Positions 55,920 to 64,000 of a stretch of 64,000 bases of DNA are shown in pieces; the first letter of the stretch is position 1; each line of letters begins with the position of its first letter. The notes under the pieces were generated by a model that ran no database searches, was not told the origin of the DNA, and was given only the letters and a program-made list of their open reading frames with translations. Source of the stretch: Plasmopara viticola (taxonomy: Eukaryota; Oomycota; Peronosporomycetes; Peronosporales; Peronosporaceae); NCBI GenBank assembly GCA_001695595.3, contig MBPM02000095.1:186001-250000 (forward strand), in the 5' to 3' direction. The translations under genes and the position numbers were made by a program.

Positions 55920-58900
55920 CCGGAATTCTGCTTAAGTGATACTTCTTTCTCGTATTTACTAAGCCACCAAAGTTTATAATGTAAGCTTTCCTTGTACTTA
56001 CGATGTTCAGTTACGGCTTCAACGAGGAGTCCCTCGGAGGCATCGACATGAACTTAATCATCTTTTGCTGATGCATGGGGTCCTTGCGATACAGCTTCAA
56101 CAGTAAAGTATGAGACACTGGGTGTAGCTTCAATTTCTTTGATAATCTTAACTCATACGAATCTCGCGAAACTTTTTCCACGATCGGGAATGGACCAAGG
56201 CGCGAGTTCTTTTAATTGAGCAAAATTCTTGTGACGGATATCCAAATACTTGTCGTTCAAAAGCACCATATCGCCAACTTGGAAGTCTTGGACAAGTCTA
56301 TTTTTGTCATAATAGTTCTTCATGCGCTCTCGTGCTTCACTCATCCGGTCGTGCGCGACCTTGAGTAACGTCTTTTGACGTCGTAGAAGCTTTTGTGTTG
56401 ATTTTTTCCAATATAGAAATTCCGGATCTGATGCACATTAAAGGAACCTATCCTAGATCCGCTTCGAACGGTGACATTCCAGCTGCAGAGTGTACGCGTC
56501 GACTATAGGCTATCTCAGCCTAATGCAAAAAGTCATTCCAATCATTATGTGCTGGGTTGACAAAAATCTCCAATAAAACGGTTAGTTCTTTCCACTTGTC
56601 CATCCATTTGCGGCCTAAAAGCCGAAGCCAAATTGTGTTGCGTTCCCACAGCAGACACAGTTGCTTGCCATATTTGGTTCTGAAGTTGGTGTCTCGGTCG
56701 GACACAATGGTCTTTGGTTTGCCATGGTCCTTCATATACTTTTTTATGAAGTCTTTTGCAACTTTTGCAGTATCGTTTATTGTCTTCATAGCGATGAACA
56801 TGGCTTTTTTTGTCAAGCAATCAACAATCACCATGACAGCATTTTATGCCCCTTTCAATTTCCGGTATAGACACGATGAAGTCCATAGAAATGTCGAGCC
56901 ATCTGCCTCTTATAATATCATAGGACTGAATTAATCCTGGCGGTTTGTTCTGCCTAGCGTTATTGCGCTGACACATTTCGCATGTGTTGACATAGCGCTG
57001 GATGTACTTTGTCCTTTTTGACCTGTAGTACTTTCGACACACGGCCAGATACGTCTTGTGAAATCCTGGGCGGTCTACTGATACAGAATAATGGTATTTA
57101 TAGATGACGCGATCTTTTTAATCTTCGTCGTCTGGAACATACAGTCGTGGCGTCTCATCTTTGCCAGTTTGGTTATACAAATTATTACTATGTATTGCGT
57201 TCTTTGGCCCATCGTCTCCTTTTTTCAGTTATTTGATGAAGTACTGTAGGTCTCCATTCCACGCATACATCGTCTTTGCGGATTGGGCAATTGTGACCTT
57301 GTTTGTCCCAGTTGTCGCCACGATCTTGTGGTTCTTAGCCACTTTCAGAAGCTCAACTTGGGCAGAGTACTTGTGAATTTTGGAATGCGTGACAGTGCAA
57401 CAGCCACGGTGTTAGTTTCACCGAAAACCCCCTTGAACAAAGGCTAAGGTTAAGCAAGCTTATTAAACTATCGAGCTACTCTGCGATTTGTAGTCTTCTG
57501 CATCAGGATCATCTCATACTTTTGTGAGCCGTTTCGACCGTGAATGATCAATCGAAAAGATGCACACGCCATACTTTTAGCGTATGCATAATTACAAGTA
57601 GCTCTTGCTCACACAAAAGGTAGTTTAACTCGGCTGGCTTCATTTTCCGATCAGTAAAAGAAATTGGGTGCTCTTGCTCTCCCTCCTTTTGAAACAAGAC
57701 TCTCCCTATCGCAAAATTGGAGGTGTCCATTAGTATGCTAAATGTATTTGAAATGTTTGGAAGACTTAAAACGGGTGGAAGAGTCTAGCGACGCTTGAGT
57801 TCTTTGAAGCAGTGTAACGGATCGTCAAAGAGCTCATTCGCTTCTCGAGGACGTTTTGTGTAATACTATCGTGGATGTGGTCCTGTAAATTGCGCGAAGT
57901 TCTTGTAAAATCTGGAGACATAGACTATAGGGCCTAAGGAAACACTCAATTTGCTTCTTTGTCTTGGGAACAGATCATTCTGCGATAATTTTCCTTATGT
58001 CGGGGTCCATTCGGACGCCATTTCATCCGACAATGTCTCGTAGGCATAGGATCTCATCCACGCAAAAATGGCACTTTGACAACTCGATAAAAAGTTGCTG
58101 TTCTTCAGACCGTTTGAGTACACGGTCTAAAGCCATTAAGTGATTTGCAACATTTTCACTTTGTTTGAAAACGTAGACGTCGTCGAAAGAGATTCCTTAA
58201 GTCTCGAGAAACTTCCTGCAAAAGCCGATTAAACGTACCCAGAGTTCCACTCAGTTTCATAAGAGTAACTAGATTTCCAAATAGACCATCTGGGGTCGAA
58301 AAAGCGGAAAACGGGATATTTGATTCACGCAAGTAGGCCCGCTCACAAAATCCAGTGACTCTCGGACATGGCGACATTGGTATTGCCGGCAAGATCGTCG
58401 CTAGTTTTAGCTGACAGTAATCGTGCACACTTCGCCAGCCTACCGGCTTTTTGACACAGAACGTCGGTGTCGAAAAGGCAGAGGTACTTGGTCAAATGAT
58501 GCCTGCTTAAACCTTCTCTTTAGTCCATTCTTGGATTGTCTTGCGCTGTTCAGGATCCTGGCGCCATTGCTTGACGGATTTCGGTTTGGTACCGGGCTTG
58601 AGCAAAGTGCCGTGCTCAATTCCTTCCGGTACTGGAGGTGTCTCGCTTCGAAGCTTCGAGCCTGTGTTTGCATACTTGCATAGCGTTTCATACGCCGGAT
58701 GCTTCTTAAGCAGTCCCCGTCCTTGATATTTGAAGCGCTCAGTTTTTTTGGAAATATAAGGGCTGACGACAAAGTCAGCTTTAATATATATATGTCATAA
58801 CGCAACATTCTCATAATTTGGTGAGAAGAAATTAGCTGCGTCATTCCTTGACGACCATGGAGGCCTTGTTGTAATGCCTGTTCATGAAAATAAGGATGTT

Positions 58901-60418
58901 ATCATTGACATGATGTGGCTGCATGATCAAAATCCAGACATCGACTAGACTGCAGAAAGCATGTCTCCTCGTTTGCGGATTTCGGCTAAAATCGCATAAT
59001 CAACTTTCGTCCAAATCGACTACTGGACAACGAAAGGCTCGAACAAACCAGGACCGCGAGAGTAATGTTTAATATTGCTTTGAAACGTTCCCGTTGTGAT
59101 AAAAAATCAAGTATTTGCAAGCTCATGTGCACCGTTCGTCGGAGGCGGTGAACAGCATGGTCGTAACCAAGGTCGACTTGCATGATCTCACCCTTGGTCA
59201 CTTCGATCTAAGGTCGCTTCACTAAGTTCTCGGATACGCTGTTAGGACTACATCCATTGTCGATTAAGACAGTGACGGGTTTCTCTTGACCAACGTCTTT
59301 GAAGCTTGAGCTTTAGCCTCGAGGATAGCATATTATAGTGCACCTCTAGAATAACGATTCGCTTCCTTACATTTAAGAGCGGTACATTGCGGCGATATGT
59401 GGTCAAAGCCACAATTGTTACATGTCACCAATCGTTTCAGTTGTCGTTCTTGTCCTCAAAACGCGTTTGGTCCTGAGGTTGTGACTTTTTGCACGATAGC
59501 CTGATTCTAAGACACCGTTTTGAACGACTTGGCCGATATACGCTTTGACCTGCCCGAGTAATGGGCAAACTCGAAATTAAAGGCAACTTCAATGGCCTCC
59601 TAGAGAGCACTGGAATTCTCGTTTTTGATCTTCTTTGCTGTATCTTTCCGTAATCCATTTTGAGAAAAAGACACTTTTCCTACTCAATGATTTCCAATTC
59701 AGTTTGATACATCAAGTTTTGGAAATTAGAGACATATTCCTGGATAGATTTCCTTTGTTTTTAGGTAAAACATCCGATCACGAAGATCATACTCGAAATC
59801 CTTAGGTCTGAAGCGTGTGCGCAATTGAGTTTTAAGCAACGCCCATGTTTTGTGCACATTCATGCGCTCGCAGTCGACGATAAAAACACGCTATCGATTA
59901 AGTACAGATTTGCCTTAATTACTTGAGATAAGCGTCACAAAGGCGGCCGACTCTGTTGTCATCAAGTGGCGCTTACTTTTCCGTTGCAAATATCCATAGT
60001 TCAATATCTTCGCCAAACCGCCCTTCATAAACAGGAGTGTCTTTTTTCTTTTGCTTGCCCTTGATGCAACGAAAAACTCGAAGCGCCCATTAGCCTGTTG
60101 CATTTGGGCTTGCATCCGATCTTGATTTTGCTGTTGCTGCTGAGTGAGATACAACAGTAGTTGCTGCATGGACAGTGTATCCTGTTCTGTCGCTACAGAG
60201 GGTGCTACCTTAGGCTGAGCGGTTGATTTCGCTTGGCCATTGGCACCTGCCGCATCTTGCGGAGTCGGCGCTTGCGATCTTGAGTGCGAAGTTGGCCGCA
60301 AAATTTCGTTATCGTCGGAAGCACAGTTCAGCTCTGTTGACGAGGTTTTGGGTTTGGATGAGCGCTCAGCCGTACGGCCTCTTTGTTGGACATACTTGCT
60401 GGACTTCTCAGCGCTCAT
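55920..60418 (-). pseudogene. Chromovirus gag-pol (decayed)
   Basis: Gag opens at 60,418 with MSAEKSSKYVQQRGRT and a Gln-rich coiled stretch, open to 59,915. A zinc knuckle CNNCGFDHISPQC lies at about 59,420. Protease-flanking sequence lies at 59,200-58,850. The reverse transcriptase spans about 58,440-58,130 (HDYCQLKLATILPAIPM, IPFSAFSTPDGLF, FDDVYVF in a shifted frame). RNase H lies at 57,730-57,548 (NFAIGRVLFQKEGEQEHPI). Integrase lies at 57,042-56,153 (YVNTCEMCQRNNARQ, IVSDRDTNFRTK, FRPQMDGQVERTNRF). The chromodomain trace lies at about 56,030-55,920 (VEAVTEHRKYKESLHYKLWW). Many stops and frameshifts are present. Confidence 0.82.
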
Positions 60419-61118
60419 TGGATAATCTACAAGACCTTAAGAACTCAGGAATAAAACAAAGCTGATTACATTTTGTTTTACTGTCTACAGTTTTCGTACA
60501 AAAGGATAGAGTGGTCTCATGAACCTTCCAAAAGCTCTTAGGTTTGCTGAATACGGCGCCTTAGGTTTTTAGTGATGTCGTGCACTAAAATCCTGGCGCC
60601 TGAGTCCTTTCAACCCGGGATTTCGTATCGGATAAGTTGGACAAGCTTCAGCTGCTTCACCTTCGATAAGCACAAGTCTTTTCCCAGCTTGTCGAGCTTT
60701 TTGTTACGACTTGTTAAAAGCTCTGTGGTTTTGATGAACGATTTGTCGACTCACGAGTATTTCGTAGTTGCTACAACGAAGCCAAACGAAACAGCTCAAT
60801 TGTATCGAATGTAGATCAAGCAAAGCCAAGTGGATAACTTACCTGGAAGTTATTCTTTGTGTTTCCAGAAGCGGAACCGGATTCAGCTTAATGCAAAAGC
60901 ACAGAACCACCGACAAATGAAGGAGTTCCATATGTATGTACCACACAAGCGTGTAATCACACTAATCAGCCACTGAACGTTAAGTTCGTGCTGTAAGACA
61001 ACCCTTTGTAACCGAGTACTTCGCACTATGTAATATTTACAGGATGACTCGCTTCTCACTATGTGACCACGAGCACCCTTGCCTTGAACTTTTGAAGTTG
61101 ACTTGAGAAGTGCTACAA

Positions 61119-61528
61119 TGTAAAACAGTCGCGGAGGGAGCTGATTGAAGTCGACCGTCGGACGAGGCAGAGGCGCGGGCGCAGTGAAGTCGTAGAAGAG
61201 GAAGAGTGTTTGTTGCTTAAAGCAAATTGAGAAGTGAAACAAGAGAAGGAGATCTTACGAACTATTTTCTTGCTACAGCCGAATCAATAGCTCTCAGTCA
61301 TTCACTGCTACTATCCTAAAAGCTATCATTTTTTTTTCATTCCATCTGGCTTCTTACACATCCTAGATTACTTTTATCCAATAACGTCTCTTAGTTACTA
61401 ATGATTATGCGACATCTGGAAGACGTAAGCCGCATAATCGCCGATACCTATGAGAAAGTACTAATGCATATGTATTCCGGGAATGTGTTCTTGCCGGTAA
61501 AAATGCCGGTGACGACGGTTACGTCACA
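61119..61528 (-). repeat. 5' LTR of the reverse chromovirus
   Basis: 410 bp. On the + strand it starts TGTAAAACAGTCGCGGAGG and ends GACGGTTACGTCACA, the complement of the canonical TGTGACGTAACCGTC start. Confidence 0.85.
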
Positions 61529-61960
61529 AAAAGATTTTTTTGTCGATAGCCCTTAATAAACTTTTGGTCGTAAGACTAAGACTATCGACCCGTAAATGTA
61601 GAGCGAAGGTGATTTCCCCAATTTCGCATTTTCTTTAAGCTAATGGCTAACTGCACGTGTGAAACTCCGCTTTCTTACCGTTTTTCAATTACGTTGGCAT
61701 CACAAAAATGAGAAGGTAAATGCGGAATCTTAAAAGATACACATGATTGGTGTTTCATAAGGGGTCGGGTAACATCTCTTGCACGCTGTTGGCTGCATGT
61801 CGAGATCAGAATCAATGTTACCTGACAAGGGATGTAGGTTAACTGCCACGAGCACAACATTGTGTAAGTACAATATACACATTGTGTCGCATACACAGAA
61901 TTTGAATATGGATCAGAAAATTAAGTTAATTATTAGAGCTATCTGTAGCGTACATTGATT
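61529..61960. other. Intergenic, probable promoter of the TRAPPC12-like gene
   Basis: No gene or repeat is recognised between the LTR and the ATG at 61,961. Confidence 0.4.
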
Positions 61961-64000
61961 ATGGCTGACCGCTTCCCCCATCAGCAACCACCTGTCCAAG
62001 GCTTTGGCACCACTAGCGAAGCAACCACGCCCCCAGTAGTAAGGGCCTCACCATTTTCGTCCAGGTATACTACTCCCGAGAAGCCAAGCACCGCTGTACT
62101 TACATGTAGTCTTTGCCGTATTCACTGTAGCCCCGTAGCGATAGTAAATCAAGCCCGTCCCGGTTTTGGCGCGCCCGGACAGTTTCAAGGTGGTTAAAAT
62201 ATTTGTTTCGGACAAAAAAATTATGATTAACATGCCGTGTATACTCACGCTGGTCAGGTCATGCGGTGCGCGCTACTCCGACGCAGCTATCTACACCCCT
62301 AGTTCCGCAGCGCCACAAATCGAAAACCATTGCCGGCATTTCGTCCGACATCTCTTCGCCTCTTTTCGATGACGGACATACCTCCCATCAGGTCGGGATG
62401 AGTGATCTTTTTGGACGGCCCAGCCAAAAAGAAGAACGATCAGCGGCTGGCGTTTTTGCGCAAGCCTCGTTCCCATCTTTTCAGCGACGTCAGTCCAGCC
62501 TCGACCCATTCGGCAGCCCCTCTGCGTCAACTCAATTGCAGAAAGATCTAAGTCAAGTGTCGGGGGTAAAGGAAAAGCTATTTAGCTCCACACTATCTCC
62601 ACAACAACCGAACCAGCAGGACAATTACCAGAGTTTGTTCCGCAGCCCGGAAAACCTATCGACGCCGTCGGTTCCCACGTTATCACGGCATTCGTCGCTC
62701 ACGTCGTCACAGATCCCGATGCACTCGACATTAAATAAGTTTCTTCCTAATTCTACTCAAAGCCGAGCAAGCCAACAATGCGCTTCGCCCCGACAGCAAT
62801 CACCTGCTCGATCATTTGGGCATGTGCAGCCATTTGCTGCACCATTTTTGGGCTATACAGAAAGTACTCGGTCGCAATATGTTCGAAGTCCCTCTACACT
62901 AGCAATGCCATCAGATTCGTTAATTCCTGATACACCGACCTCGCATCAAGTTTTGCTGAAAGCTCCCTCCGCCGACGAGCTCATCGATGAATTTATGAAA
63001 ATCCCAGTTGATGGGCGCTTTGCAGCATTTGATATTGCAGCTCTTCTTCCAAACAAGTTGCATCTTGAAGATATTCCCGACACTCTTGAAGGGCTAGAAG
63101 CACTGTATGCGCAGAAGCGTTGGAAATCGCTGACGAAGAAATCTCTTTCGATGCTGCAAAAGCCGCCAAGTAACGTTGACGTGACGCTGGAAATTAAGTC
63201 ATGGTGGCTCGCTGGTTTGATCAAAGAGGGCCACTACGACAACGCTGCCAGTGTGCTGGACCAAGTTGGTAATCTTGACGGGATATCTTTTTCAGACGGA
63301 GTAAGTCCGTTTGCCCAAATTCGTCTATATCTTCTCCAAGCGCTACTAAGCAAATGTCAAGGCGATTTCGTAAAATACGAAAAACAGCTGTTCCACCTTA
63401 TACTGCGACTAAATAGTGCAATCCAAGAGAACACAACAAAATTTCTTTCGAAAGTTGAAATAAATGTGGCTGCGCGATGGCTACGAACCGCTCAGTTTGC
63501 GCTTGCGAATCACCTTGTATACCAGCAGAAGTTTACGCAGGCTTTGAGAATCTGCTCACAGATTGACGTAAGTGTGTACACTTGTCGACTTTTTGTAACA
63601 CTGTGCCGATGCTATAATCTCGTGATGATGTTCCAGGAAAAGTTCGTGAATTTACAAGAAAAAGGGATTGTGTTGTCTCGTGTGGGGCGTATCCGCTTGC
63701 AGATGGGTGATTTGGAAGCAGCAGAAAAGCTCTTTGATGCCGCTCGCTATTGTATTGATCAACTAAAGGAGGTGCGGGGTGATGGCTCTACTGTAACAGC
63801 GGAAGTTTTCGCTGCACTGCAAGCACGCCTACTCCTGAATGACGGGCTTTTATTTTTTGCACAGAACAAGTTGCAAGAAGCGCTTAGTGCATTCGACTCC
63901 GTTTTGAACATGCATAATGCACTAACTTCGAAAGCCGATGATGTCGATGCTAATCTTTTTTTTGAGGAAGACGTTGTCTGCTCGGCTGTCAACAACTACG
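61961..64000 (+). CDS. TRAPPC12: TRAPPC12-like trafficking protein, TPR repeats (3' end beyond window)
   Basis: Proposed exons are 61,961-62,064, 62,131-62,189, 62,258-63,567 and 63,637 to beyond 64,000 (about 612 residues here). The 68-nt intron 62,190-62,257 and the 69-nt intron 63,568-63,636 (GTAAGT...TTCCAG) are needed to keep frame. The 66-nt piece 62,065-62,130 has GTATAC...TGTAG borders but is a multiple of three and open, so it may be retained. The first half is a Ser/Pro/Gln-rich disordered region. The second half has helical repeats: IPDTLEGLEALYAQKRWKSL, WWLAGLIKEGHYDNAASVLD, then TPR-like VLSRVGRIRLQMGDLEAAEK and LLFFAQNKLQEALSAFDSVL. This order matches TRAPPC12, a subunit of the TRAPPIII tethering complex acting between ER and Golgi. 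The start is the ATG in MADRFPHQQPP. Confidence 0.85.

Larger units (their letters stand above)
55438..61528 (-). mobile_element. Ty3/gypsy chromovirus with both LTRs, degenerate
   Basis: A 6.1-kb element read on the reverse strand: 5' LTR (61,528-61,119), leader, gag starting at 60,418, zinc knuckle, protease, reverse transcriptase, RNase H, integrase and chromodomain, then the 3' LTR (55,843-55,438). The order and the chromodomain place it among the Ty3/gypsy chromoviruses. All coding parts have stops and frameshifts, and the two LTRs are visibly diverged from each other, so it is an old insertion. The flanking 5-mers (GAAAT and AAAAG) do not form a clear target duplication. Confidence 0.85.

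Overview
The window looks like nuclear DNA of an oomycete (a Phytophthora or downy-mildew type genome). The evidence is the gene set, very short GT-AG introns (63-84 nt where they can be placed), Ty3/gypsy chromovirus relics with long LTRs, and a gene layout in which compact groups of housekeeping genes alternate with long repeat-filled tracts. The oomycete assignment is my inference. No rRNA, tRNA, CRISPR array or bacterial operon is visible.

Gene-dense part 1 (1-8.8 kb). A very long reverse-strand gene, cut off at position 1, encodes an NCoR/SMRT-type co-repressor with two SANT domains and a Ser/Arg-rich N-terminus. It diverges over 165 bp from a forward gene for a small Cys/His-rich orphan protein.

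Repeat tract A (8.8-20 kb). No convincing gene. It holds two decayed tandem-repeat arrays, the second with a direct-to-inverted switch, an LTR fragment, and a solo gypsy LTR with an intact 5-bp target duplication.

Gene-dense part 2 (20.2-26.2 kb). Pyruvate dehydrogenase E1-beta (+), an ArfGAP1-type GTPase activator (-), a membrane-anchored protein with a tubulin-tyrosine-ligase-like ectodomain plus EGF module (-), and a mitochondrial-type ribosomal protein bL36 with a C-terminal extension (-).

Repeat tract B (26.2-62.0 kb). Only one intact gene lies here: a 1168-codon Thr/Ser/Pro-rich surface protein (40.5-44.0 kb) with nine 95-residue repeats and a probable GPI-anchor tail. Around it are an old gypsy relic (about 27.3-31.4 kb, +), a chromovirus lacking a recognisable 5' LTR (34.1-39.0 kb, +), an integrase fragment (49.3-49.7 kb, -) and a two-LTR chromovirus (55.4-61.5 kb, -).

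The most striking object is a 1.3-kb terminal-inverted-repeat transposon at 45,045-46,341, flanked by TA. It carries a decayed multi-exon fragment of a host gene, the GPI-transamidase catalytic subunit GPI8/PIG-K, with its introns still present. This is a Pack-type gene capture.

The window ends in the 5' three-quarters or so of a TRAPPC12-like vesicle-tethering gene (61,961 onward, +), which runs off the right edge.
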